64,000 nt of DNA from Agelaius tricolor (lineage: Eukaryota; Chordata; Aves; Passeriformes; Icteridae), in the NCBI GenBank assembly GCA_023055355.1, contig JALJCS010000051.1:620001-684000 (forward strand), read 5' to 3'. A program made the translations under genes and the position numbers. Shown here piece by piece: positions 9,540 to 21,270 of the stretch (its first letter is position 1; every line of letters begins with the position of its first letter). The notes under the pieces are model-generated. The model did not search any database. It saw nothing but the letters and a program-made list of their open reading frames with translations, and had not been told where the DNA came from.

Positions 9540-12077
9540 CTCTATTGAAAAGCGGTAAATGCAATGCCTTATTGCCTATCAAATTTTAACATGTTCTGAT
9601 TTCTTTAACAAGAATGCTAACAAATGTGCCATATAAAATGATGCCAGATACAGTCAGCTGTTGGGTTGTTCAGCAATATGCTAAATTGCACGTTATTATA
9701 TTTATTTTTCAGTAACCTGGCACTTCAAAAAGTCTTACTGAATTTCTGTTTCCATGGAATTTGCAGTTACCGTGGGTTTTTCTCATAACTGATTTACTTA
9801 TAATTCTAACATGCTTGTTACAACTTGATTCCCTCCAGTGCACCATCATGCTGTTATTTCATTTATGGTTTATTCACCTTTAAGTAGTTTTTTTGTGTTA
9901 ATAACCTTGGACAAAATTATATCATGCCATTCTCTGTAACTTTTAAGGATGTTCATTTTAATTCTGTTAAATTAAAGCCCAATATTGTAATGCTCAGTTA
10001 CATTCTGTTAAATGAAATAAGGCAAAGGGTTTTTTTGTTAAATTTGGTAGATTTAATTTCTGTTAAGTTTCACTATTACTAAATTTGAACAATGTTCTAT
10101 TCCAGTTTTTATGGGTCCAGTTATGTTTGGTATTAATAGTAATTAACTTTGAGTTCTCTTGAGTGTGCTTTTTGTTCTACTAAGGTGATAATGAATTTAA
10201 TTTGAAATCCTTTTAGGGCTGAGTTTAAGTTCCTCTTGCTAAGCTCTAGCGCTGTCCAAATAAATTTCTGTCAGGTTTGAGTGTTATTTAATCTGAGGTA
10301 TCATAAATTTTACTAGTGAGCTGTTCAGTGTTTTCCTTTGATGCATTTATTCTGTCATAAATACATCAATCTTTGTATTACTGTTTTTATAGCCAGCTTT
10401 TCATATGCTTTACCATCTTTTGGTGTAATTATCTACAAGACACGTGTCATTTCAGGATCCTCCTTTTGTTCTCTAGCTGCTTCTGTATCTCTCAGACCAG
10501 ACTACCCCTCTGGCTGGGCTCCGCACTCTGGCTCTATGGTTTGACCCAGTGCTGCCTCATCATTTTTAAGTATTTTTCAGAGTTCCAAGAAATGATATCT
10601 CAGCTTTGTGGGAAGCCTCCTCTAAACTGATGGCATTGTGACATCTACTCTAATCAGATGCAGCCCCAATTATTATTACAGAACCACTCCAACATTCTGC
10701 TGGGTTTAAAGCATCTCTGTGCTGAGGGAATTTTGGAGGAGACAGCTCTTGCATGGTTCATTAGTCTGTCACCCCTAGACCTTTACTCCTAAGTGCTATT
10801 CTCAAGAGCCTTGTTTTAAATGACGTTTAGGGAATTCTCTCCCATTTGGGCTTGGGTGGTGGCCAGGCCTTTGCTCTTCCTGGATGGGAACTGCCAACAG
10901 ACCCAGATGTTTTCTGCATCAAAACTAGATTTGAGTTGTTTTGACTTGGCAATTTGACTCTCTAGATATGACAGTTGAACTCTTTTTAAAGGCAGCTTGG
11001 GAATTATTATCTGGAAATAATTCTCCAAGTCCCCCCTGAATCGAGGTTTGTCAGCTGTTTGCAGACTCTGGGATGATGGTACATTATTGCAGAGATTGCT
11101 ATTTACCTAATTCCACCTGTGTTGTTAGCTTTGTCTGCTATTTGAAATATTCCTGATTGTTGTATCCATATTATTCCTAATTGCTCTAAGTTTCTTGTCC
11201 ACTGCATGTATTATTTTGCTATGATGTTTCTTCATACTCATAACAAAATACATGCATCTCATTCTTAAAAAACAATAAAGAAAGGGAATGAATGCCGTAA
11301 GAACGTTCAAATACTGCAATATGTACATGAGAAATTTGGACGACTAATCATTTTGAATAATGCAATATGTACATGAGAAATTTGGAAAAAAGATCATCAC
11401 ATCTAAATCCCAATTGAGTGTTTCACCACAGTGAAGCCTGATTGATTCATTAACTTCAGGAGAAGATGTGCCTGTGTTTCATCAGCAGCAGTTCAAAGCA
11501 GTCACCTGTTCATTCCATCAGATACTGATCAGCTCTGAAAAAATGAGGCCCAGTGCAAAGAGAAATAACCTCATCACCTTGCAGCCTTTGCTTAAAAGGT
11601 TTCCTTGCAGCCTTTGTGGCCAGGGCAGGAACAGGAGGAGGACTGCCCAGACATGGCTGTGTCTGGAAACTGACAGAGGCAATTTGCCAACAAAAGCCTC
11701 CTGGCATCCTCACGGTACAGAGCTCCTACGAACCTTCTCCAGTTATTCCCTGTTCCAGCACCCAGGAGGACATTCAGTGATGTCAAAGATCAACATTTCC
11801 AGCTCATAGACTTTCTCATAATTCTCAACTCATTGGAAACAATGGTCATTTCTTTCCATTTCCCTAAGAGACATTGGACATTATTCTTTTGTCTTCTCAT
11901 GCTGCAAAACCCTGTGACAATGACTTGATAGAATTTGGTAAGTTTTGTTGATTGTAATTGGTCTTTTATCTTATCCCATATCTAACAGATAACCAGTGAT
12001 AACCTTGATGAGATAATACCCTCACAAGAGTGAGCTGTTTCAACATCAGAACATAGGAGCCTTTTTTAAATGAACGA
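9540..12077. other. AT-rich stretch, no gene recognised
   Basis: About 2.5 kb of AT-rich DNA with only short frames. One local feature is a direct duplication of about 30 bases (tgcaatatgtacatgagaaa then tttgga) at about 11313-11340 and 11361-11388. From about 11840 the sequence resembles the 3' non-coding part of an ERV leading into the polypurine tract at 12078. Confidence 0.35.
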
Positions 12078-12360
12078 AAAGGGGGAGATGTCATAGACAG
12101 GTAGAATAATGATAAAAGAAAGGCCCTATGAAATCAGGCCTTGTTCTGCCATGTTAATAGCTGGCCTGCCATCACTTCTGAGTGCAGCTAAGCAGTTACA
12201 AGTTCCCATGTGAAGCTATTGTGAGAATGAGACTTTGTGAGCAATCTGTTCTGAGGGTGAAAAACAAATGCACCTGCAACAACAAGGGATTTGTCCCATG
12301 AGAATCAGTGAAGAGAACAGGTAAACAATACAATAGAGAGATCTGATGCACAAGTAAAAT
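12078..12360 (+). mobile_element. ERV polypurine tract and start of an LTR
   Basis: The run AAAAGGGGGAGA at about 12078-12089 is followed immediately by TGTCATAGACAGG, the arrangement expected where a retroviral polypurine tract meets the TG of a 3' LTR. The far end of the LTR is not clear; it runs into the 3' UTR of the HYDIN-like gene on the other strand, so the gene's last exon may use ERV-derived sequence for 3' end formation. Confidence 0.45.
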
Positions 12361-12364
12361 CTAT

Positions 12365-12370
12365 TTTATT
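12365..12370 (-). terminator. Polyadenylation signal of the HYDIN-like gene
   Basis: AATAAA on the minus strand lies about 40 bases after the stop codon at 12411-12413. It falls in the segment that also looks like ERV LTR DNA. Confidence 0.45.
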
Positions 12371-12410
12371 AACCAATAATAGAATAACTGATAAGAAATC
12401 TCTGAACTAA

Positions 12411-13176
12411 CTAAAGTTGCACACAAGGTCCTTCAAACTGTGTAAAATGAGTTGCATGAATAAAGAAGAAAGAGTTCTCCAGCTCAGCTGGGTCCTCTGG
12501 GATTTCAGTTCCCCCCTTCTTTGAGGCTTTGGGTTCCTCCTTCTTTGGGGCTTTGGGTTCCCTCTTCTTCGGGGCTTTGGGTTCCTTCTTCTCTGAGGTT
12601 TTGGCTGCCTTCTTCTGTGGGATTTTGCTTTCCTTCCTCTCTGGGGCTTTGGTGTCCTTCCTCTCTGATGCTTTGCTTTCCTTCTTCTCTGAGGTTTTGG
12701 TTTCCTTCCTCTCTGATGCATTGGTTTCCTTCCTTTCTGATACTTTGCCTTTCTTCCTTTCTGATGCTTTGCTTTCCTTCTTCTCTGAGATTTTGGTTTC
12801 CTTCTCTGAGATTTTGGTTTCCTTCCTCTCTGATGCTTTGGTTTCCTTCTTCTCTGGGGCCTTGGTTTCTTTCTTCTCTGGGATTTTGTTTTCCTTCTTC
12901 TCTGGGGCCTTGGTTTCTTTCTTCTCTGGGATTTTGATTTCCTTCTTTGGGATTTTGGTTTTCTTCCTCTCTGGGGATTTGGTTTCCTTTTTTGGGATTT
13001 TGGTTTCCTTCTTCTCTGGGGTCTTGGCTTTCCCCTTCTCTGGTTTCGGAGGTTTCTTTCCCACAGAGACACCCTTCTTTTCCTTCTTCTGCCTCTCCTC
13101 ATCCTTCCGCCTCTCTTCCTCCTCTAAGGCTTTTGCCTCCTCCTCAAGCTTTTTAGCTGACTGTTTCAGCTCCCTT
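12411..13176 (-). CDS. HYDIN: HYDIN-like exon 18: coiled coil, lysine-rich octapeptide repeats, stop
   Basis: The last exon, 766 bases, acceptor attttgtctgcag at 13177. It first encodes a charged helix (LKQSAKKLEEEAKALEEEER), which recalls the charged coiled-coil region in the middle of full HYDIN. Then come about 22 copies of an octapeptide near EKKETKAP (positions about 13030 to 12505; some copies have 7 residues), then a short tail ending CVQL and TAG at 12413-12411. A polyadenylation signal follows 40 bases on. The repeat is a 24 bp coding minisatellite, so copy number is likely to vary. The opposite strand gives a long hydrophobic frame, which is only its shadow. Confidence 0.8.
12505..13030 (-). 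repeat. 24 bp coding minisatellite
   Basis: About 22 tandem 24 bp units (a few of 21 bp), each encoding roughly E-K-K-E-T-K-A-P, within the last HYDIN-like exon. Purine-rich on the minus strand. Substitutions keep the Lys/Glu pattern and the reading frame. Confidence 0.85.
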
Positions 13177-13589
13177 CTGCAGACAAAATAGAAAACATGG
13201 CTGAGAGTCCCTACCAGAAACTTGGGCTCCCTAGTCCTGGCTGGCCCTGCACTTCATTCCTTGACTCTGAGGCCATTTCCATGAATTCTCCTCAACCCAC
13301 AGAGGCTGGGAACATCCCAAGTGAGGCCATTGGTGGAAGGGGACCTCCAGGCCCAGCCAAACCTCAGCTTTGCCATCATAAGGTCTTGACTGTGCAAGCT
13401 CCCTCTGAAGGCACAGCCAGACCCCTCCAGCCCCTGCCCAAGGCTGATCCAGCAGCTCTCTGTGCTGCTGCCTGAAAACGCCCTTTGTCTCTTGGCTTCC
13501 CAGTTTAGAGCAGAGCACAGATTGCTGACATCTGCTCATCTCTCCTACAATTCTTACTCAGCTCATTCAGCCCCCTTCCTCCTGGGCAT

Positions 13590-14200
13590 AGCTGAAGCAT
13601 GATTTTAAAGAGTTCAGATTTCAGCTGAGGCTTAGAAGCAATTCCCATTGATCAGGATGTAAGTTAGATAGGCAGACCATAGGTTAATGATTATGAGATG
13701 CTTAAGCCGGAGCTGATTGTTCTATTGTTTACCATGAGGAGCTTCTTTCTAGAAGGAAGTGGAGGAAGTGAACTGTTATAAGAACATCTTGAAACCAGGA
13801 GAACAATGCTTAGGACCTGGGATTGATGTCAATCAGTCACTAAGCAGGGGACCTTGGATCGTGCCAGAGGGTCACAGAGACCTGATGAAGACATTCCTGA
13901 CTTCATCCCTTAAGACCACAGACCCAATTCGAGACCCAATTCGAGACCCAATTCAAGGGAGGAATTGCACAGGTGTGAAGGACCAATGAGCTCATTTGAA
14001 TACAGAGCGGGGATGGGAGGTGCTGGGCTTGTGCAGATGTATTGTATGTAAGATCTTGGGCAATAAAGAGAGGGCAAAGAACCTTGGACAGCGCGGTCGC
14101 GCCTTTTAGGGACGGCTCTGGTGCCTGCCAGTGTTAATAAACACACCACTGCCTAACTTTAATTAGTTAGAGAGTCTCTGTCCGTGACCTTCGGTTTTAA
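13590..14200 (+). mobile_element. Probable ERV LTR
   Basis: The 3' part has a typical LTR layout: AATAAA at about 14061 and again near 14138 (gttaataaacacacc), followed by a T-rich tail ending near ttcggtttta at about 14197. A threefold tandem gacccaattcga lies at 13921-13953. It sits in the intron between HYDIN-like exons 17 and 18. The 5' boundary is approximate and no target duplication was found. Confidence 0.5.
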
Positions 14201-15032
14201 TGACTCCTAGCCTGCTCCTTCATGAGAACAATGCTATCAGTCAGAAAGCAAAGGCTGCAGGAACTCCTCTCCTGCAAGGCAGGCTCTTGTCAGCCAGATT
14301 TCCTGCTGGAGCCCAGCTGTGACCAAGCAAACCAGTGCTGGCTGCCGTGGAAACCACTGGAAGCAGCCTCGTCCCTCTCCTCCCCATGAAACCAACTTCA
14401 GGCTGGCCTGAAGAAGTCCTGATGCACAGGCTGGCTTGAAGCAGCCTCCACTCCCAGCTCCACCCTGGGCCTGTGTGTCCTGAGCTGGGCTGCCTTGCTG
14501 GAGCTGAGCTTCTCCTGTGCTTGCCCACGGCTGCAGATGCAGGGGAGCCTAAAGGACATGAGCTTTTCTGGCTGCTGTCCCACCATAAGGAGAACCCTGG
14601 CAGATCAGCATTGCCAGGGCTTCATCTGGGGCAGGAGCAGGACCCAAAGCAAGGTTTGCTCTGTGCCCCACGCCTGCCCATACCACAATGCCACTGTTTT
14701 GGTGAAGAAGGGAGATGATGAAGAAGATGCCACTCAACACCATGCACTTCAAGCCACCTCTAGAGGCAGTGCCAAGGCAAGCCCAGAGCCCAGCTTCCTG
14801 CAGGCAGCAGCTAAGCCAGGAGGGCTCAGCACTCAAATAGAGAAGAAGATGTTGTGTCTCAACAGGAGAAGGTCCTTCCTCTCTTGGCAGCCAGGGAGCT
14901 CAGAGTGGCCCTCCCTGTGCTGCTTCTGGCCCTTGCTATGCAGCACCTCTGAGCTCAGAGTCCTTGGAGCAGGGAAGCCCTGCAGGGACAATAACCCATG
15001 GCAGAGCAGGAGCCCATGGAAGGCTGACTCAC

Positions 15033-15259
15033 CTCTCCCTCAGAGGGGCCTGAGAGCCACAGTTGATCTCCCGGGGGCTCAGGGAGGAGCTGACACGTGA
15101 GGCCTCCCCGGGCACCAGCCCCTCGTAGCTGGGGCCTCCCTCCACGTGGCACAGCTCCGGGACACTGCAGGTGCTGCTGAGGTGGCCAGAGAAGGTGGAG
15201 GAGACCTGCTGGCTCTCTCCTGGCTGCAGCACACCTGGCACTGGCAGGATACTGAAAGC
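15033..15259 (-). CDS. HYDIN: HYDIN-like exon 17
   Basis: 227 bases, acceptor ttccacccag, donor GTGAGT. It reads FSILPVPGVLQPGESQQV, then CHVEGGPSYEGLVPGEAS, matching FDISPLFGVLQP and CEVEGGPTYEIMLKGEAS of HYDIN, far downstream of exon 16 in the full-length protein. It joins exon 16 in phase 0 and exon 18 in phase 2. Confidence 0.9.
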
Positions 15260-16548
15260 CTGGGTGGAAGACAGGAGAGATTGAGGTGATGAGATGGAAA
15301 TGGATGCAGAAGAGCATCTTGGAGCAAAGTGCAGCTGTAGCCAGAGGGGCCTATTCCCCAAACACTGCCAGAATCACCCTCACCTCATCCTGCATCCATG
15401 CCACTGACCAGTGCAGGGACCATGGGGAAAATCTTCTCCCATCCTCACGGGTCAATGCATTAATTAGTACATTATATGAAAGTGACCTGGGATGTCTCCT
15501 GGCAGTAGAAATTCTCTCTGATGCACAACTTGCCTTTAAAAAGTTTCAAAACTTCCTGCTTTTAGAAAAGGAGGAGACTCAGAGTGAGAGCTCTTGGAGC
15601 TGAGGGAAGGAGCCCAGCCCAGCTCATCTGACTCCTGAGGCTCTTCCCCTCTCTCTCTGATTTAAATGCTGCTTTCTCATGGTGCTACAGCAAAAGCGCC
15701 TGCAAAAACTTCCTGTGGAGCACCTGAGGAGTTCCAGGGGGAGCAGTGCCCTCCATAGGTACTGCAAAGTGTCCTTGGGCAGCCCTGCAACGTGTCCTGC
15801 ACGGCCTCTCCAACAAGCAGCTGCTCCAGCAGCCCTTTGTGATGGGCCTGCAGGGATGGGAGGCCCCTCTGTGGCCAATGCTGAGGGCCCCCAGCGGCAC
15901 TGGCAGCTCCAGCCCTGCTGGCCACACTGACAATGGGCAGTGAGACAGATTCCCTCCTGCCTTCTCCGCTCCCAGGGGAGCGTGCACCACGTCCAGGGAG
16001 CACCTGAATCCCTCCAAGCCTCGTGGCAGGTGAGGGTTTGCAGGAGTTGGTGCTGGCACCTGGAAAACATGCCATTTTCTGTGCTGGGAGGAAGAGACAG
16101 CCACTTTGCAAAGTCTCCCTTTGTGAGACAGCTTCAGGGCCAGCAGTGCAGCAGCAGCTCTGGGTGAAAGCAGAGCCCTGCAAACAGGGAGTCTGGCTGC
16201 CTTGGGAAGAGGCTCCATGGAGATCAGGATCATCCCAGCTTGCTCTGGGAGGGAAGCTGGAGGTGTTACCATGATGATGCAGAGAAAAGCCTCATCTTAC
16301 TTTGGGAAGGAAACAAGGCAAAAAAATCCCCCACTCAGCACAGGTCTGTAGGATCTGAGTCAGCTTCTCCAAGGAAAACTCTCCTATTTCTCCCTCCCAC
16401 ACAGCCCATACCCAGCCACTGGCCCTGCTGCCCAGCCCACTGTCAGCACAGCACAGCAGGGCAGCAAAAAGGGAGCTCAGCACGAGCAGGACTTGATGCT
16501 GGCAGGCTGGGGAGGCAACACAAGCACTGGATGTAGAAGAAAATCTAC

Positions 16549-16711
16549 CTCTGCTCCTGAAGAGTGGGTAAAATCCTGCACTTCGTTCAGGGCTCTGGCT
16601 GTATCCTCCTGTCCAGTCCTGAAGTGCCTCCATTGAGAGGCCAGGGAACCCAAACTGGTTTTCTTCTCTTTTGGTGGCTGGGGTTTGAATTTATGTGGGT
16701 AGAGCTCATCT
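16549..16711 (-). pseudogene. Orphan HYDIN-like exon, out of phase with the exon before it
   Basis: 163 bases with an acceptor (ttattttccag) and a donor (GTAGAT). Its open frame, DELYPHKFKPQPPKEKK and onward, would continue in phase into exon 17 (GAE then AFSILPVPG). It begins one base into a codon, however, needing an upstream exon that ends in phase 2, whereas exon 16 ends in phase 0. Splicing exon 16 to it gives a stop after one codon. Skipping it restores the frame. It is probably left over from a longer ancestral exon series whose neighbours were deleted. Confidence 0.5.
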
Positions 16712-17679
16712 CTGGAAAATAAGATAACTATGAACAGGGACCTGCAGTGGGAGGGAGGGACACCTGCACGAGCAGCTCCTGCCCAGGATGCAGCCCCTGG
16801 GTGGGTGCTGGCACGTTGACCTGAGAAATGGTTTGATCCAGCCCTTCCCAATCCAGGCTGGAGCAGGTCTGTTCTAAAGGCAGCCCAGGGATGACACTGA
16901 GCTGCTGCAGCAGCTGCAACTGCTTGCATTGAGCAACTACAGAGGACAGGCATGAACACCTGGTGGGGATGCAAAAAGCACAGTGGGAGAGGGAAAGACA
17001 GAGAAGGCAGCAAAAAGGTGAGATCTGAGGCACCGAGGGGCAGACCCAGCCAGTGCCCAGCCAGCAGAGCCCCCCCAGTGCCCAAGGCCAGAAACTCTGC
17101 AGCTCCACCAGGGATTTATCAGGAATGTTCCCCTGACACTGCTGGGGGGGTGGTTGACATTTCCCAACACTCCCAGGCGACTCAGGTCGCATTCCCCATC
17201 CATCCATCCATCCATACATACACAGGCTGTGGTGCTGGGATCCTGCCAAGCTCTGCCAGCCTTGGGCTTGGGGAGATTTCTGCCAGCTGTCCTGAGCTCC
17301 GTAGTTGTGCTCTCTGTTCCAGGAAGCAAGCAAGAAGGATTAAAAAAAAAAAAAAAACACAAAACAAACCACAACAGGGAAACCTAAAAAACCTTCAACA
17401 GCTCAACCTTGCTCAAGTTATTTCTTTAGGGACAGCTACCACTCTCCAGCTGAAATGCTGGGCTTTTGGGGAAAAAGAAAATTACATGTTCACCTCCAAA
17501 TCAAAAAGGATTAAGGTAAGAGAACCTTTCCAACTACAAATTATTGGCCCAAAGCTTTTACCTTTGCAAGAAATCCCTTGTTAAGACCAGGCTGACAGTT
17601 AAACAACTGGTCCTTCTGGTGGGGAGAAACTCTCCTCTTTGAGGGAAGCAGCCTGATAGTTGAAAGCAACTGTTTGGTC

Positions 17680-17970
17680 AAACTTCAGGCTCCCTGGCAC
17701 AGCCTGCATTGCCTGTCCTTCCTGTTCACTGATTCACAGGCAGTGCCACAATGGCCCAGGTTCCGATGTCTGGTGCCATCCAGGGAATTTGGCATTGCCA
17801 TTTCCATATGTTTTAATATAAGTTTCAATCCTTGCAACCACCCTTCAAATGCCAGCTTTCCTTTCTTTTGGAGAAAGCTCAAGGTTCCCAGAAGTCTTCT
17901 GACGTCCTCTTTTGTGCTCAGAGGGATGACATTTTCAAACAGATGTTTCCAAAGTTAACAGCATTTGAAA
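17680..17970 (-). pseudogene. Decayed HYDIN exon inside the intron
   Basis: Minus-strand sequence contains AVNFGNICLKMSSL, resembling the VDFGNIYVLKDSS strand that follows exon 16 in ordinary HYDIN, but it then runs into stops and frameshifts. Later bases (around 17700-17800) loosely recall the end of the same ASH domain. I read it as the relic of a lost exon. The match is short and there are no usable splice sites. Confidence 0.4.
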
Positions 17971-18189
17971 GAAGAATGAACTCAAATGCCCCTGGATTCC
18001 AGCTCAGCCGAGCTCCATTCTGTGTCAGACACTGAGATTGCCACCTCTAAGGCAGGAGCTGTTTGTGCCCCCCATCCCTCCTGTCCTTCTCCCCAGCAGC
18101 CTGGGCCTGTTTTCCCCGGCAGAATCCCTGTCCCTGTGCACCCTGCCAGGAGCAGTTGCACACAGGCTCACATCTCCCCTTGCCCTCAC

Positions 18190-18354
18190 CAGTGGGTTTC
18201 TCTCATCCCCGAACACGCCGATGACAACGTTGGTGCGATGAGTGCCCAGGGCCTGCACTTCCACCACAACTGGGATCTCTGCAGTGCTCTGGGGCTGCAC
18301 AATCCCACAGGGCTTGGGGCTGGAGTAGAGCACGGGAGAGTCCTCCTTGCGTTT
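18190..18354 (-). CDS. HYDIN: HYDIN-like exon 16
   Basis: 165 bases, acceptor cccttccag, donor GTGAGG. It reads LYSSPKPCGIVQPQSTAEIP and GTHRTNVVIGVFG, an ASH half-domain. It ends in phase 0. In ordinary HYDIN several more ASH domains follow here; in this gene the next in-phase exon is at 15033-15259. Confidence 0.85.
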
Positions 18355-18801
18355 CTGGAAGGGACAGAATGAAATGCAACTTCAGAGACACCTCTGAAGA
18401 AACTTTAGACTCCTTAACATCCACCGTAACAGCAACTTACACACACGTTTCAAACTCCCCAGCACAAAGGTAAAAGGCACACACAAGATGCAAGAATTGT
18501 AGGCTTAGCACTCCCAGGGGAATCTGCAAGGAGGCTGCCAGCACAGGCACTGGTGTCTGTGGATGCAGCAGCTTTTCACAACCCTCCAAGATCTCCCACA
18601 TGAAAACACCCTGAAGACCAGAACATCAACTGTTTCCTCAGGAGCTTCAACTGCCTCCTAAAGTTTACAGTCGGGTAGGATCCTGCTCTCAGCAGATCTT
18701 TAAGGCTGAATAGAAACCAGAAAGTTCTTATCCAAACCCTTTTTTCCCCTAATAATCTCCTCAGTAATATTTGACAGAAGGAGGTGGATGTGATGCCAAA
18801 C

Positions 18802-18937
18802 CTGGGGAATGAGCCCGTAGCAGCCAGGAAGGTGGCTGGGATTCCTAATGAGGATCTTCCTCTCATATGGCACCTTCAGGTGGCACTCATCATACAGCAG
18901 GACTGGGGAGGACACTTGGAGCTCAGGAACGAGACAT
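18802..18937 (-). CDS. HYDIN: HYDIN-like exon 15
   Basis: 136 bases, acceptor tctgcccag, donor GTTTGG. It reads CLVPELQV, CHLKVPYERKILIRN and LPGCYGLIPQ, matching HCFLKYPYEKTLQLANQDDLPGFYEVQPQ closely. Ends in phase 0. Confidence 0.9.
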
Positions 18938-20181
18938 CTGGGCAGAGAGATGACCCCAGGGGAATCAGAGATACTGAGAGAATGGAGAACATTTCCCCCC
19001 AAAGATTGTGCAATGGAGCAGAACACATTGGTCACTGTCAAATGCACATTGAACAGCCCTACAGGGATAAATTGCCTTCTACCTCTTCCCACTCCAACAT
19101 GGCTTGTCAAGGAGGGGCAAACCCTGAGAGGCAGCACCCAGAGGCTGCCAAGTGCCCCAGGCAGAGCACTTTGTGCCACAACTGCCTCAGCCCCTGCTTT
19201 ACCCAAGAAGGCTTGACAGGACTCCTGGAACAGTCCCAGTGACCCACGAGCTCTGGGGGAGCCTTCCCAACATGGATCAGTGCTCCCTAAGGCTCAAGGA
19301 ACACACAACCCTAGTGTCTCATAAAAATGACTCCCTTCTCTCCCATGGTGCTGTTGCCCTGCCTGAGAACTCAGCTGCTGGCCCCAGCCTTGGAGGGCAC
19401 GAGACAGCAGCTGCCCCACAGAGGGGCTGATCAGCCACCCCCTCCCAGGCCCTGCAGCTCCCTGGCTCCTTCACTGCACAGCTCCAGGCACTGACTGGCC
19501 CCAGCTCCATTTGCTTGACAAAATGGCAGCCCAGGCACTGCCTGGATGGCTCTGCCTGGGAGAGGGAACAGCACCAGGGAGCTGCATCCCTCTGGCATCA
19601 CACTGACACCCACAGCAGCACAGCAGGGTGGAATTCTGCTGCAGCAAGAACGACTTTTGGTTTAAGTCTGAGAACATTAAAGCTCAAAATGGGAAGCACA
19701 GGGAAGGAGAAAAACTGGAGCTGACCTGCCACATCAAGGCTGCTTTCCCCTCATAAGACCTTGCCCTCCCCACTCTTGCTGGGAGCCACTTTCCCCTGTC
19801 ATGTGCCCTCATGAACAGAACCAGACCCTGACTCTCAGCAGGCTGCCTGGTGTGTCCCAAACCAATGCAGGGTGGTCACAACCAGCACAACTCCATCTCT
19901 TGCAGGAAGAAGGAGAGGAGGGCCTCGGGAAATTTGTTCCACCTCAAGCACCAAAACCCAGGCCAATCAATGATACCATTCCTGGTCCCTTTAGAAAAGG
20001 GCCAGGACCATGCTGGGCTGTGAGCAGGGGTGCTTTTCACCACAGGCTGCTGCCCAAGCACTGCTGTTCTCATGTCCAGCTGGCACAACATGAGGCCATT
20101 AAGCAGCTCTTCTCCTTGGCAGCTGCAGCCAGCAAAGCCTGTGCAAGGCGGTGCCTGGGGGAGGCCAGGAAGGGCTGGTAC

Positions 20182-20282
20182 CTGGCTGTGATGACCACTG
20201 ATGCCACTCCCTCACCAAAACCCTCCAGGTCCACCAGCAATCTCCTGTAGAATTCCATCACGGTGTTGGAACACAGGGTCAC
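20182..20282 (-). CDS. HYDIN: HYDIN-like exon 14
   Basis: 101 bases, acceptor ttctaccag, donor GTACCA. It reads VTLCSNTVMEFYRRLLVDLE and VASVVITA, the last strands of the same ASH domain. Ends in phase 2. An antisense LTR lies in the intron upstream (20830-21270). Confidence 0.9.
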
Positions 20283-20829
20283 CTGGTAGAAAAAAGAACA
20301 GTAAATTCTTCCTTACAAAAGCTCATTACCCACATGTGACATCCTCCAGTTCTTGAGGAAGGATTTGGCTTTAATTCTTCTGCTGGTCCATGTGTAGAGC
20401 ACAGTCTCAGAGTAACAAAAGCCTTCTGGCAATAGCAGATTTGTTAAACACACCTTGCTATCACAGCATCGGTCAGCTTCATTAAAACATTAGACTAAAG
20501 CTCTACACACCACTGTATTCAAATTAAGGGGCCAATTTCTCATCTGACTACAATGACATAAATGCAGAGGAAATCTGACTTGAACACAATGAGTTCAGCT
20601 TTACAGCAGAAGGCTGAGGGCAAAGTGTGGCCCAGCAGGTGCTGGGCAGTTCATGGCTGCCATGGTACCCAGAGCCCGGGCTGGCTCTTAGAACTCCGGC
20701 ACCACGCCAGGAGTGGGGAGCTGCCCCAGGGTGGGCATTTACCAGAGGCAGAGCCCTCAGAGCCACTTGCTGTACAGCGCAAGAGACAAGCCACCACAGG
20801 GACCAGGCAGAGGAGAAAGGAGGAGGCTC

Positions 20830-21270
20830 TCTGTCTTGAAGTTCCACAAGGAAGGGTTTATTCCAAATAAAGGAATCAGAGGCACAAGAGCCCTGGACAC
20901 TCCTGTGCCAGGGCTTTTGTAAAAATACAAATCAGGGGGTGGATACAAACAGCAAATCAATAGGGAATCCTCAGGGGAGGAGTGAGGGGATTACATCAAG
21001 TGTCTGGGACCACTGGGGGTAGGAGGGTAAAGAGGATGGGTCACATGGCCAATGGGGTCTCCAAGAATAGGGGAATTCCAAAGGGGTATTGCAATCGGGG
21101 ATTGGCCCGAGGTTAAAGTGGCAAAGAAGGTTTGGGAACAAAAGGGGCTGGGTTGCCTAGACAGGCAGGGAAAAGAGCTGGAACAAGGGGCAGGGAACGG
21201 CATGAGGGACAGCATTGAGGGAGGGTAAAACACAGGCGTGAGCCAACTCAGGGAGAACATGGGTGTACAA
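20830..21270 (-). mobile_element. Probable antisense-to-plus ERV LTR in a HYDIN-like intron
   Basis: Minus-strand reading shows an AATAAACCC signal (plus strand ggtttattcc near 20857) and a GC-poor promoter-like half. Boundaries are approximate. It lies between exons 14 and 13 in the same orientation as the gene. Confidence 0.4.

Noticed and set aside
12529..13191. Plus-strand hydrophobic frame of 220 codons (FFGALGS-type repeats), membrane-protein-like
   Set aside because: It is the exact antisense of the lysine-rich HYDIN-like exon, which has splice sites, phase and family context on the minus strand.
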